Shown piece by piece: positions 11,901-22,718 of a stretch of DNA of 64,000 nucleotides. The first letter of the stretch is position 1, and every line of letters starts with the position of its first letter. A model generated the notes under the pieces. It saw only the letters and a list, made by a program, of their open reading frames with translations. It was not told the origin of the DNA and ran no database searches. Source of the stretch: Lentinus brumalis (lineage: Eukaryota; Basidiomycota; Agaricomycetes; Polyporales; Polyporaceae); the NCBI GenBank assembly GCA_001792895.1, contig MARA01000014.1, positions 744,001-808,000 on the forward strand, read 5' to 3'. Made by a program: the position numbers and the translations under genes.

Positions 11901-12869
11901 GCGCTTAGCCCCACTAGTAGTGTTGGGCCGCGCCTGCGGACCATCTCTTCCCTTTCTCGCTCAACGTCCTCCCTCTCTACCCCGCAGAGGCGGGGCTCGC
12001 TCAACGCGTCCAGGAGCCCTACCAGTTTGGCCAGCAGCGTGGGGAAGTCGCGGTTGTCGCTGAACATCTCCAGCGGCCCGATGACCCCTATCTCAATGGT
12101 CGGCTCTCCGCGCACGGCCACCCCCGTTTCCTCGATGGCTCAGTCTCCGTTTGCCATCCGGTATGGGCGTGCGGCTGTCCTTACCGCCCCGCCGAAGCTC
12201 GTCGCGGTCGTCGATACGCCGGACGTCGCTATCGGTGCGGTTGACCCCAGGAAGAGGCGTGTTGTTACCGCTACGCGCTTCAGCAGTCGCGCGGGTGCGA
12301 CGCGCACGGTAAGTGATAAGTGACACCCTAAAGACAGATGAAAGCCATGCTGACGATGGTCTTGTGTAGATCTACATGTCGCAGCATCGCGACAAGGAGG
12401 AGATGGCCAAGGAGGCGGCTGAGTCGGCCGAGGAGAGCGATAGCAGCGACGAGCGGAAGTCCGAAGGCCTCCGCACTCCTTCACCTGGTGTCGACTTTGA
12501 CACGGACATCCTCCCAGTCACGGGCGCGTGGAGTGCCCTCGCAAATGAGGACGGCGTCAGCGCTGCTGGTATCAAGGGTGTGCTTGGGAACTTGCCCAAG
12601 AAGTTCCAGGGCTTGGCGACCCCGGAGAAGAACCCGATGTCGATGCAGCTGAGCCACGAGGAGGTCGTTGTCGGGTGTGCCGATGGCACTATCTAGTGAG
12701 TGTCTTGGAGTTGCTTTTCTCTCGACTGTCGTGAGGGACTGATAGGTTCCGCAGCGTGATGAGCTTCGTTGGATATGACTACCAGAAGGAGAAGGAACGG
12801 TTCCCGAGCAGCGAGTGGCAGTCTATCACTGAGGAAGAGCTGCCTCTCGGCAGCGACGACGACATCTAA
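8983..12869 (+). CDS. F-box and WD40-repeat protein (SCF substrate receptor)
   Basis: Twelve exons (8983-9930, 9989-10365, 10414-10698, 10750-10865, 10921-11046, 11108-11138, 11190-11482, 11533-11641, 11694-11724, 11781-12308, 12370-12695, 12755-12869) keep phase and give 1,094 residues. Residues 1-316 are disordered, rich in Ser, Thr, Pro and Lys with many SP/TP sites. A coiled coil follows at about 320-370, then a Gly/Lys patch with [10 protein letters not shown]. The F-box is at about 475-515 ([20 protein letters not shown]), and WD40 repeats follow ([50 protein letters not shown]). A second disordered segment (about 740-900) splits the later repeats. F-box proteins of this kind recruit phosphorylated targets to SCF ubiquitin ligases through SKP1. 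Architecture resembles Cdc4/Met30-like receptors, but I cannot assign orthology. The long N-terminal exon could in principle be a separate gene, though splice site and phase argue for one. Confidence 0.85.
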
Positions 12870-13910
12870 TGACAAAACCTAGGAAGGACAATCTCCACTA
12901 GTCTCTTTGGTTCTGATGGACTCTGAGTTCCAGATTACTCGTATATGTTTTCATCTTGCTTTTATCGACAACACGACCAGCTTTCTGTTCTAGGATCGAT
13001 CACGGAAAACCTAAACCAGTACCACTCGCTTCTGCAGCTCGCATCTCGCATTGCCATAACCTCGGCGTATAACCCATGCACCCTCCTTTGGTCCCCTCGT
13101 AACCTATGATGGTCTGGAGCCATTTACCTTAGACACCCTTAGTCCGGAAATGTTAGCCCTCCCCGTTTAGAGTCCCGCGCAACTACTTTGTCTTAGCTTT
13201 CACAGGTGCACATGTTGAGTCGGATGTATGTATCCAGTGTGGACCGATCGAGGCTTGCTGGTTGGATCTGCGCTCGTTTCCTTTGCTGGCCGTCGTTGGC
13301 TGCTGTAGCCCGTCTATCTCCTTGCGCCCCGTCGAACCGCGAACGCGTCGCGAGCACGAGCACATGACCGCGTTGAGAGTGCAAATTCTCGCGTTTGTGC
13401 TGGCAGTGGCAGCTGTACCTTACTGTACCGTACGTCGACAGCTCCTGACAGCTCTGCCTGCTCAGATATGTCAAGAGCTGCTTGCAAGGACCAGCAGGAT
13501 CTCTGGCTCAAAGCCGAGCGGTGTCGCTATAGACCTGGCTTCCTGCCTGTGCGGTAATCCCGCTTCTACTAAGTATGTGTAGGATGCCCTGGCAGCTCCC
13601 GACACCGGAGTGGACTTCGTACGGGGCTTGATTTTGGTTTTCACATCATCTTATAGCTGACTTTCTCTCAAAAGTTCAGGATCTCTCAGACTCTCATCGC
13701 CATCAGAATGCCGGCGCTGGAGCTTCATGGGAGATTACAACTCAAGAAGGCTATCGCCGCTCCGCAAATCCCACCCGCAGGCATTCCGCAATCATATTCG
13801 CTCTCACTGCCCAAATTTAACTTACGCGTTGCCTCCACACGGATGGCGCGCACCTTGCCTCCGCCCATACCCTTGTTGCTCACCTTCAACGAGCACGACA
13901 GGTACGCGCG
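12870..13910. other. Intergenic; promoter of the first aldo-keto reductase
   Basis: About 1 kb without a supported gene. The right end carries a block at 13818-13836 that is identical to one upstream of the second reductase gene (15377-15395), placed at about the same distance from the ATG. In this copy the sequence just before the block is AAATTTAAC rather than a TATA box. Confidence 0.5.
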
Positions 13911-15137
13911 ATGCCTTGGGACCTCATCAAGCTCAACGACGGTAAGCGTGCAAGGTTCAGGCGAATCACTGCCGCGCAACTGACCGCGTGCATGCGGGCT
14001 CGTGTGCAGGTACTAGCATTCCCAGTGTCGCCTACGGGACGTGGAGACTGGGGAGTGGCGACCAGAGCGTTGATCACGTCGACGAGGCCATCTCCGTCGG
14101 GTTTTCGCACATCGGTGAGCATTCAGCGGCGTGATAAGTTGGAGGTCGACGAACTCTGTCTTACTATTTGCACGACGCAGACACGGCTCAAGGATACGGA
14201 AACGAGGCGGAGGCTGGAAAGGCCATCCGTGAGAGCGGCCTCGCGCGCAAGGACATTTACATCACTACTAAATTTTCGAACCGGGACGGGCTTACCATCG
14301 AGGAAGCTATCCAGAGCAGTCTGACAAAGGTGCCTGTTACTTACCACCTCTGATCGCACTCTATATAACTCTAGTGTTTGCAGTTGGGTGTGGATTACGT
14401 GGACCTCTACCTCATTCATTGGCCTGAATACGCCCAGCCGGACATCCCTACGGCATGGGCAGTCATGGAGAAGCTCAAAGCGCAGGGACTCACCAAGAGC
14501 ATCGGAGTCAGCAACTTCGAGATCCCCCACTTGGAAACCCTGATCAACTCCGCCAAGGTTTACCCCGCTGCGAACCAGGCATGTCCAGCTCACCCTTGCA
14601 TTGCATGATTTGCGCGCTGACCTTCCGATCCGGCATTGTAGATCCAAATCCACGCGTACAATTTCCACGACCAGCTTCCTCTCATTGAATTCGGCAGGAA
14701 GTACGGGATTGTGAGCGAGGGATACAGTCCGCTCATTCCTATCACTCGCATGCCCGGCGGGCCCGTCGACAGACCGCTGAACGAGATCTCCTCGCGCCTG
14801 AAAGCGAAGCCCGAGCAGGTACTCCTTGCATGGGCCAAGTCGAAGGGTGTCGTGGTCGTCACATCCACCACAAAGAAGGAGCGCATGGAGGGATACATCG
14901 CCGCTGGGGACTTGCGTGAGTCTTCTCCGCAGGCACTGGGTATGAATATGTGAGGACTGACTTCACAACGTTTGGACAGATCTTACGATCGAGGACATCG
15001 CTGCTATTGACGAGGCCGGCAACCAAGGCGCACGACAGCAAACGGCACGTACGTTTATTCGTCGGGCGGTCTTAATATGTGCGGTTGCCGCTATTGCTCT
15101 TGGTACGGCTGGAGCCCTAGGCGTTGACATCTTATGA
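13911..15137 (+). CDS. Aldo-keto reductase A with C-terminal membrane segment
   Basis: Six exons (13911-13941, 14010-14114, 14181-14329, 14384-14578, 14642-14915, 14980-15137) give 303 residues. The catalytic tetrad of NADPH-dependent aldo-keto reductases is complete: Asp46 and Tyr51 (HIDTAQGYGNE), Lys76 (ITTKF) and His107 (LIHWP). The nucleotide-binding end shows GYSPLIPITRMPG and the VVVTSTTKKERM stretch. Family members reduce aldehydes and ketones; the substrate is unknown. The intron after exon 4 begins with GC rather than GT (GCATGT..TAG). The last 25 residues (RRAVLICAVAAIALGTAGAL) form a hydrophobic segment next to the C-terminus, which suggests a tail-anchored protein with the enzyme facing the cytosol. 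It is the first of a tandem pair with the next gene. Confidence 0.92.
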
Positions 15138-15472
15138 ACTGAGTTGTTGCGTAGCCTGGGTATCGCTTTCGATGGACGTTTCCTTGGCATACAAGTACTG
15201 AAATCTGGCTTCTCTTGGATGCAAGAGGGCCTGTCTGTGCATCGAGAGTCAAAACACCTTGATAACGCCGCTCGTGAACTGCCTGGGAAACAGAACTCAG
15301 GAAAGGCTATCATCTCGCCCGCATTCGACACCATGACGTTACAACGACAAGCTCGCTCACACCGCCCATATATATATAACTTACGCGTTGCCTCCTCGCT
15401 CGCTATCGCGTGCACCTTGCCTCCACCCCTTCAAGGCCCTCTAAGTACAGCGAAGAGAAAGACGGGCACCCG
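15138..15472 (+). promoter_or_regulatory. Promoter of reductase B with TATA box
   Basis: The 335 bp between the tandem reductases contains an AT repeat ending in TATATATAAC at 15371-15380, directly joined to a 19-bp block (15377-15395) that is identical to one upstream of reductase A. The ATG follows 77 bp later, against 74 bp in copy A. A TATA box at this position is expected for a regulated promoter; the shared block suggests a common activator site. Both points are inference. Confidence 0.5.
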
Positions 15473-16723
15473 ATGCCTTGGGAGTTGATCAAGCTCAATG
15501 ACGGTGAGTGGTGCAAGTTATAAGCATGTAGCTGCGCCGAATAATACCGCTCATGGGCTTGTGTGCAGGTACGAGCATTCCCAGCGTCGCCTACGGGACG
15601 TGGACGCTCGGAAACGGCGACCAGACTGTCAACTACGTCGATGAGGCCATCTCTGTAGGCTTCGCGCATATCGGTGAGCAGTTAACGGCCTTGTTAGCAC
15701 GGAAATCAATCTACGTCTCTTTTGTGTGCTCACAGTGCGGGGTATACAGACACGGCCCAGGGATACAGGAACGAGGAGGAGGCCGGGAAGGCCATCCGTG
15801 AGAGTGGCCTCGCGCGTAAGGACATCTACATCACCACCAAGTTCTCTGGTCGGGACGACCTCACTATCGAGGAGGCCATACAGAGCAGTCTGAACAATGT
15901 GCGTGTTCCATGCATGCTACCTGTTCGAGCTTTGAACGCTATCCTAAACTCGGACCCTCCTGCATCCAGCTTGGTGTGGACTATGTGGACCTCTACCTCA
16001 TTCACAGCCCAAGATACGCCCAGCCGGACATCCCGACCGCCTGGGCGGTCATGGAGAAACTCAAGGCGCAGGGACTCACCAAGAGCATCGGCGTCAGCAA
16101 CTTCGAGATCCCCCACCTCGAAATTCTGGTAAACTCTGCTAAGGTTTATCCCGCTGCGAACCAGGCACGTCCGCCGGCTCACTCTAGCATTGCATAGATG
16201 CGAGAGCTGACTGTGCGACGTGGGATGGCAGATCCAGATCCACGCGTACAATTTCCACGACCAGCTTCCTCTCATTGAATTCGGCAACAAGTACGGGATC
16301 GTGAGCGAGGGCTACAGCCCGTTGATTCCAATCACGCGCATGCCCGGCGGACCTGTCGACAAACCGCTGAACGAGATATCCTCGCGCCTGAACGCGAAGC
16401 CCGAGCAGGTGCTCCTCGCATGGGCCAAGTCGAAGGGCGTCGTGGTCGTCACGTCTACCACGAAGAAGGAGCGTATGGAGGGATACATTGTCGCTGGGGA
16501 CCTGCGTGAGTTTGTTGGCACCACATGCAGTGGATTCCGGAGACTGAACTCGTATCGCCCGACAGCTCTTACCGTCGAGGATATCGCTGCTATCGACGAG
16601 GCGGGCAAACAAGGGGCACGACAGCAAACGGCACGTACGTTCATCCGCCGTGCGGTGCTGGCTTGCGCGGTCGCCTCTGTCGCCCTCGGTTTGGCTGGCG
16701 CCCTGGGCATCGACATCTTGTGA
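15473..16723 (+). CDS. Aldo-keto reductase B with C-terminal membrane segment
   Basis: Six exons (15473-15503, 15569-15673, 15750-15898, 15970-16164, 16232-16505, 16566-16723) give 303 residues, and every exon has exactly the length of its counterpart in reductase A, so this is a recent tandem duplicate. The tetrad is kept: Asp46, Tyr51, Lys76, His107. Differences cluster near the active site: His107 is followed by Ser-Pro-Arg instead of Trp-Pro-Glu, and Gly52 is Arg (GYRNEEEAG), which may change substrate choice. The intron after exon 4 again starts with GC (GCACGT..CAG). The C-terminal hydrophobic segment (RRAVLACAVASVALGLAGAL) is conserved. Its promoter has a TATA box that copy A lacks. 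Confidence 0.92.
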
Positions 16724-17426
16724 GATGGGGTGCATGCAGTGATACATTCTCCGACGGTGTTCAATGCCATAGGGCGAGCAAGCGAGTTTAGGGAAAGCTT
16801 AACTGTATGTACATACCAGTATAGTGTCAACTAACCCCAACATTCCCTTGATGTCCGCCGTTCCTGCGCTGCGAGAGCATCCGACGTTATGGTCGCTCAA
16901 GCTGAACCATCTTTGAATTCTGGTGGTGAAGACGTTGCGACACCCTGAGTATGTAAAGTGTCCCAAAGAGAAGTTGAACGCAGTCTCGGGACGACCGCAG
17001 GGTCCCACGCTTGCTCTCTTCCAAACCCCTCATTGTCGAAAAGATCGGGAACTCCGCTTGCTCGGAAATAACATTGATCAGGTCAGCAGAACTCATAGAA
17101 GAAGTTCATGATCACCAAGTACTGACGGCGGGCCGCTAGGATGCTCATACCGCCGCAGGATCGACCTCATGACATCTGATAGAGTCACCCGAAGCTGGAC
17201 GGGACCCCGCGGGCCTATGCTTCTATCCATCTCTACCCCAGCCCACTCGCACCCCCACCGCCAGGACGAACCTTGCCCAGGATAGCTCAGCCTACCCAAG
17301 AGCAATCGTAGCATTCGCAGCGCGCCACGCTACTACAACCGCCCCCTCGTCGAGCTCACAGCCAACCCAGTGGCCGGATATAACACCCACAGTCCCCAGA
17401 ACCCACCCGATCCAAGTGGTAGTACC
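16724..17426. other. Intergenic, no gene seen
   Basis: About 700 bp between reductase B and the aldolase gene, both on the plus strand. It should hold the terminator region of the former and the promoter of the latter. An in-frame upstream ATG for the aldolase exists at 17370. No repeat or RNA gene was recognised. Confidence 0.5.
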
Positions 17427-18531
17427 ATGGCCGCCCTCACCCACCCCCTCCTGCACGCCTTCCGCGCCTCCAAGCCCGCCTTCGGGGCCTGGCTCACCCT
17501 CCCCGGCGCATTCAACGCGCGCGCGGCCGCCTCCGCGTCCCCGCACCTCTCCTGGGTCGTCATCGACTGCGAGCACGGCATGACCTCCCTGCACACCGGT
17601 GCGGGGGAGGTCATCGCAGCGATCGCCGGGCTCGGGCCAGACGCCCCCAGCGCGCTCGTGCGCATCCCCGCGACGGGGCCGTGTGCGGACGGGAGCGCGG
17701 CGTGGCAGATCAAGTACGTGCTCGACCAGGGCGCGAGGGGCATCGTCGTCCCCATGGTGCGTGGTCGTTCTCCACCTAGCTTCCGGTCGTGGCATTGGTG
17801 TTGACGAAGGTCGGCGACGTACTTGCAGGTGTCCACCCGCGCGCAAGCGGCGAGCGTCGTCGCGGCGGCGCGGTTCCCGCCACAGGGCATCCGCGGGTTC
17901 GGGAACCCGTTCACGCAGCTCGCGTGGGGCCCCGGGGTGTCCGCGTCGGACTACCTCGCGCGCGCGAACGACGCGATCCTCGTGCTCGTCCAGATCGAGA
18001 CGCGCGACGGCGTGCAGAACCTCGACGACATCCTCAGCGTCGACGGGCTCGGTGAGTGTCTTCATTGTGTCGGGATCACGGCGAGTAAGAAGAACGCTGA
18101 CGAGAAATGCGTGTACTTATGTAGACGGAGTGTTCATTGGGCCGTACGACCTCTCGCTTTCCCTGGGATTCCCGCCGCCCTCGCCGGACCCGCACCCGGA
18201 GGTCGAGAAGACGATCCAGCAGATCCTCGCGTCTGCCCATGCGAAGAACAAGAAATGGTGCGTCATACTCCTAACTGGCTGATCTTGGTGGGCATGGCAG
18301 CTCACGCCGTCCCACAGCGCGATCTACTGCATCTCCGGACCGCAAGCTGCAAAACGCGCGAAGGAGGGCTTCGACATGGTATGTTCTACGACTGGGACTG
18401 CGCCACCGTGGTTAGCTCACGACTAGCAGATCAACGTCACCTCGGACAGCGGCGCCATGGCCGACGGACTCGCGCGACACCTCTCGGACGCGGCCGGTGC
18501 GACCGAGGAGAAGAAGGGATTCGGGTACTGA
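17427..18531 (+). CDS. HpcH/HpaI-type aldolase family protein
   Basis: Five exons (17427-17756, 17829-18051, 18125-18257, 18318-18378, 18430-18531) give 282 residues. The fold is a class II, metal-dependent pyruvate aldolase barrel. Visible signatures are WVVIDCEHG (the usual DxEHG catalytic strand), a substrate Arg in LVRIP, GIVVPMV after the first intron, the metal-ligand Glu in VLVQIETRDG, and the Asp-loop GVFIGPYDLSLSLG. Known relatives cleave 2-keto-3-deoxy-sugar acids or 4-hydroxy-2-ketoheptanedioate to pyruvate and an aldehyde. In fungi the physiological substrate is generally unclear. No targeting signal is evident. I chose the ATG at 17427 because its context is CCATGG and the family begins here; an in-frame ATG lies 57 bp upstream. 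Confidence 0.9.
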
Positions 18532-18995
18532 ACGCGTCCACCAGGGGACTACAAAGGCGATACCACTACTTGGACAAGGCGGGACCAGCCGGTCAACACA
18601 TCTACCAAAGCGTCTATGTATTATACATGTATTACCAGACAATCCGACATTCCGAAGGACACAGCACGAGATGACGAGACAGCGAGCATAAGAGAACAGG
18701 CAAGCGACAGCAGAACAGTAATATGAGAGCAGAGACAGGAACGTACTAGCTGTGTGCCCTTGTAAGTAAATGATAGGCGGGGAGTTGTATCCCCCGAAAC
18801 AAAGTCTAGGGAGGTATCTGACGAGGCGAATGCGAATACAGTACGACGTACGTAGCACCTCTTGTGTAGAATCGAGTCTAGTCTTAGTCTAGCTGGCTTG
18901 CGCATACTAGTCTATATTGTAAGAACGGTATAGGAACAGATCTGCAGGCGACTCGCGAGTCAGCGCCGGTGTACAGGCGACTTACGAGCAGATCT
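18532..18995. other. Intergenic between convergent genes
   Basis: About 460 bp between the stop codons of the aldolase gene (plus) and the F-box gene (minus). It presumably holds both 3' ends. No repeat or open frame of note. Confidence 0.55.
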
Positions 18996-20325
18996 TCAGT
19001 CGTATCGGTTGAACGCCCTCATCTTGTTCGCAATGGCCTGTCCTTCCTCCTCACTGATTTTCTCGACCCTTCGCGAGCTCCCAACTCGAGGCTCGTGGAC
19101 GCGGAACCAGGCTCGCTCCGCAGAGCTCGCGCCCTTGGCAGGAGACAAGTCCATAGCGATGAACCGCAAGGACGGCACGCTCTCGGCCACGGTGCGGGCA
19201 AGCGCCGCGAGGTCGACAGATTTTTCGGGCGGGGCAACGTGGGCGACTGGGGCATCCTCCTGGTACTTGGGAGCGAACGGAGATACGGTGGCACGGGTGA
19301 CGGTAAGGGCGATGCCATGTATGCAAAGGTTCGAGGCGTGCTGCAGACTCTGTGACACGTCGCGCTGTGGGAGGTACGTGAATATCATGACAGGAAGCCA
19401 AGGAAGATAAGGGGCATACCATCATCCAGTCAAACCCTTCCCGCAGGCCCTCGCAACGGTCCCCGGTGAGCTCCAGGTACTTGAGTCCAGGAACGGTTGC
19501 GTGCAGCAATGCCCCAAGGTGCTCCGCAGAGGACGGTACACTGACCGCAGCCGATAACACGACCGGACGCGTCTGCGCCAAAAACGTGTGCGCACACCAG
19601 ATGGAATCCTCGTCCGCAACGATGGGGTTGCGCAGATCGACACGACGCACGGGGACCGCGAGGGGGATGATAGGGAAGCCGGCATCGACGCGTTCAAGGT
19701 TCTTCCTCCACAGACCGAGGGCCTCCGAGTTAGCATCGGGTGCATCGAATGCCCACTCGGGAACACACGACCCGCCTCCAGCTACAAACTCGAGGTTGCG
19801 TACGTGCGGGAACGCGCGGGCGAGGACGGGGAGTGGGGCGATGTCCCCTCCGAGAACGAGCGTGTGGATGGAGGGGCTGCTTCCCAGGGCGAAGTCGGGG
19901 AACGCGGCGAAGAGGGCGTCGGAGCCCCAGAGCGTGAGCTGCTGGAGGTCGTGTGCCTTCTGCAGAACCGCCGAAAGGAGTGCGACGGCGGAGGCGTCGA
20001 CGACGCGCATCCCGCCCTTCCTCACCCGTACCGCATCGCGCATGATCTCCAGACTCCTCAGACCATCAAGCCGCGCAGAAGGAGCGCCATGCCAGCACGG
20101 CGCGGGTGCGAGGACAAAGTTGGAGAAGCTCTTGAGCTGCGACACGGCGCTGTCGCCGGCTTTGTGGTAGAGACCGCCCAGAGAGACGTTGGAGATAAAA
20201 CGGGGGTATGCCACAGCATATGCGGCACGCGAGGCGAGTGCCAGCTGAGCAGCGTCCTGCGTCGAGATAAGCGCAAGGATGCTGGAGAGGACGTCGTAGT
20301 TGAGGGAGAGCAGGGTGTGCGGCAT
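18996..20325 (-). CDS. F-box-like protein
   Basis: Two exons on the minus strand, 19420-20325 and 18996-19349, joined by a 70-bp GTATGC..CAG intron in phase 0, give 419 residues. The N-terminus LLSLNYDVLSSILALIST followed by DAAQLALASRAAY is a typical basidiomycete F-box. The rest has irregular leucine-rich strands (LRSLEIMRD, IHTLVLGGDIA, VRNLEFVAGG, LKYLELTGDR) as in the many F-box proteins of this class, which probably choose targets for SCF ubiquitin ligases. Target unknown. I place the start at 20325 (context AAGATGCC) because the upstream in-frame ATG at 20421 adds 32 residues that look like translated leader. Confidence 0.82.
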
Positions 20326-21764
20326 CTTGGAGGTCGGATGAAGGGTGAACGGGTGAGCGCGACTGAGAGGGATGCTGGAGGAGAAGGACAAAGAGCGCGA
20401 GGGAGTCACTTTGCTTTGCAAAGACTATGAGGCCATGCTGTTGAGCAATCACCGCGTCGCGATTCCGTTGCTTTCCGTCCGGGGTTTCCTCATCGGGCCT
20501 CCGGGGAGCGTCACGTGAGCCGGCGCTCCGAAACTCTCCCCGCACTCTGGACGTCGTCGGTGGGGTTCCCGCCGATGTCTTCTCGAAGTCACCGTCATCC
20601 TCGACGAGCAGCTGCGCTCATCCCCACTTGCTCCTCTGCAACGTCGACCTGTACCTTGAGGCCCTCCTCCGATCCCGCCCGAGGTGCACGGGCGCCGCGT
20701 TGGCTGTGTCATGACATGAGATGCAGCATGCGCTGAGCAAGATGATGTGCTCACACGCGCCCGATAACTGCCCAGTCTTCCCCCGAATGACACTGCTCGA
20801 GCCTATCGGAGGGGCATCGTTACCTCGACGTAAAGGCGGTGGGCCTCGAGTGTCTCATATCGCAGGTGCGCATCCTTTGCCCATGAGGCCCGAGGACTCG
20901 ATGGGCGTATGTCGATCCAGGCTTCCCGTAAGACGGAGGGACTCGGGAGAAGTCGACGGACGGAAACCTTGAGGAACAACTGTCTTTGAGAGGACAGAGA
21001 GTTGTTTTCTGGATAGAGCTCGTGCGGAAGACATGGCAGAGAGCGGGAAGACGGGAGAGCGGTGGTAAGGGAGGCGAAGCTAGAAGCTGCTGTCGTCGGT
21101 GTCGAATATAAGGCTGGGCCAGCTTGAGTCCATTGAACTGAGCGGGATCACTCGCCCACGCAGAATGGACAGCTGATCCCTGCGCGCCGCCTGCGCACTG
21201 GCTTCGTGACCTCTCGCCCTTCACAGAACATTGCCTCTTATGGAAACTCCCATGCCATACAAGGAAGGTCAATGCACTTCACTCGCCTCACGGCAGGGAT
21301 CTCGGCCTTTCGGACGGGCCAAAAGGCGTGCTATTGCCGCGCGAGGTAACCTTTCAACCGCCTTTTGTCCCGTTTCGAGCAAAACGAGACAAAAGGAAAC
21401 CTCGGACGGCGTATTTACCTCGACTTTTCGCCCGTCTGAAACGCTGAGATCCCCGCCGTGCCTGCTTTGCGCCGCAACTTCTCAGCCGTCCATAGTATGT
21501 AATGTCCTTGTCAATGAGTCAAGGTAACATCCATGGCGGAATATTATGCCTGCGATTCATGTGAAGCAAAACTTGAAGCAAACATCTCCATTTGATCATA
21601 CACAACTCGCGGGCGCATTCCTGTAAGTCATTCAACGTCGTCCACTGCAGGTTCCGGAACCGCACGATGGACGACATCACGTCCCACGACCATCTTGCCG
21701 AAGTGAATCATATCCCCGCGGTCCTTCGTTCAGCGATCTACAGCATCATTGGACTTGACGTTCC
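20326..21764. other. Intergenic region with a palindromic element
   Basis: This 1.4-kb gap holds the promoter of the F-box gene at its left end and the 3' end of the membrane-protein gene at its right. The only clear structure is the 172-bp inverted-repeat element at 21289-21460. Open frames here are short and overlap on both strands. Confidence 0.5.
21289..21460. mobile_element. MITE-like palindromic element, 172 bp
   Basis: The stretch is a nearly complete imperfect palindrome. The outer arms, about 35 bp from CACGGC at 21289 and inward from GCCGTG ending at 21460, pair with about four mismatches; a second block, CCTTTTGTC at 21361 with GACAAAAGG ending at 21396, forms the centre. The same trinucleotide, CCT, flanks both ends (21286-21288 and 21461-21463), which would fit a 3-bp target duplication as made by CACTA or Harbinger-type transposases. 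There is no coding capacity. A folded-back non-autonomous DNA transposon is the best explanation; a single-copy hairpin is the alternative. Confidence 0.6.
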
Positions 21765-22718
21765 TCAGTACTGTCCCCCTTGTGGGCCGTACGCATTGCT
21801 CGACTCCGAGAAGGGGTAAGGCTGCGGTTGTCCGAACGCGGCCGCTGGCTGGGTGACGATCGTGACGTTCTGCGACTGATTCTTCTCGCGGTCGCTGTTC
21901 TTCGCCTCTTCCTCCTCGTTGAGCTGGCTGACATACCCGAACGCGATGACGCAGCCGTCTAGGTGATTGTGAATTCCGCGTCCGTCAATGACCGTCCTCT
22001 TCCAGCGCAAGACGACGAGGGACTTACATATTTCAATCAGCCACCAGATGACATAGACGACGACGAGGATGGTCCGGCCGACTTTGAAGCCCTCCGAGCA
22101 CGCCCAGTGCTCGACGTCGACGGTCCCCTGCGCGCCCTTGTCCGCCTGGTCTTGGCACTTCTTGACCTGGTCGTCGCCGTACCCGTGGAAGAGCTGAACG
22201 ATGAGGTAGATGCCGCCGATGATGTCGAGTACCGTCACACCCGTGAGCACCGTGGCATAGATCGCCACCAGCGGGCGGACACGGCCGATGGCCCCAATCA
22301 AACTATCAAACGCGAATCACGGGTCAGCGCTCTGGCCGGCGAACAGTGGCAGTGGAGGGGAGGGAGTAGACTAACCCGAGGAGAGAGGTGACCGCGGCGA
22401 AGGTCATCGTCGCGGCGACCACCCAGAGGGCGCTCTTGTCACTCTGCGAGAGGTCCTGGAGCTGTCCATGCACTGCAAAGCAAGAGCAGAGACATCCAGT
22501 TCAGCAATCAATCGAATTGCGGATGGCGACCGCGGCGCGCGCGGCACAGCCAGGAGCCCGGTCGTCCTGAAACTCCAACACTCACTGAATTTGTTGATCT
22601 CGATCCATGCGACGACGGAGAAGAAGCCTCCGACGGCGAGCCCGAGGATGCTCTCGCAGAAGACACCGAATCTGACCGGCAGACAGCAGCAGAACTTGCG
22701 TGAGCGGACGTAGGGCAT
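21765..22718 (-). CDS. Four-pass membrane protein, unknown function
   Basis: Four exons on the minus strand (22586-22718, 22376-22472, 22028-22302, 21765-21958) give 232 residues. Four hydrophobic helices are clear: ESILGLAVGGFFSVVAWIEI, ALWVVAATMTFAAVTSLL, YATVLTGVTVLDIIGGIYLI and GRTILVVVYVIWWLIEIYG. A Cys cluster (KFCCCLP) precedes the first, and the loop between helices 3 and 4 has two Cys residues in a charged 35-residue segment, like a small tetraspanin or MARVEL-type topology. The C-terminal 60 residues are hydrophilic, acidic then Gln/Pro/Tyr-rich (ending in GPQGGQY), probably cytosolic. I cannot name a family or substrate. A TATA box lies about 220 bp upstream. Confidence 0.8.

Noticed and set aside
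13708..13983. Plus-strand frame starting before aldo-keto reductase A
   Set aside because: It runs through the reductase promoter and first intron; the conserved exon structure shared with copy B starts at the ATG at 13911.
17292..18065. 257-codon minus-strand frame across the aldolase gene
   Set aside because: It is the shadow of the aldolase exons in very G+C-rich sequence and reads across its intron.
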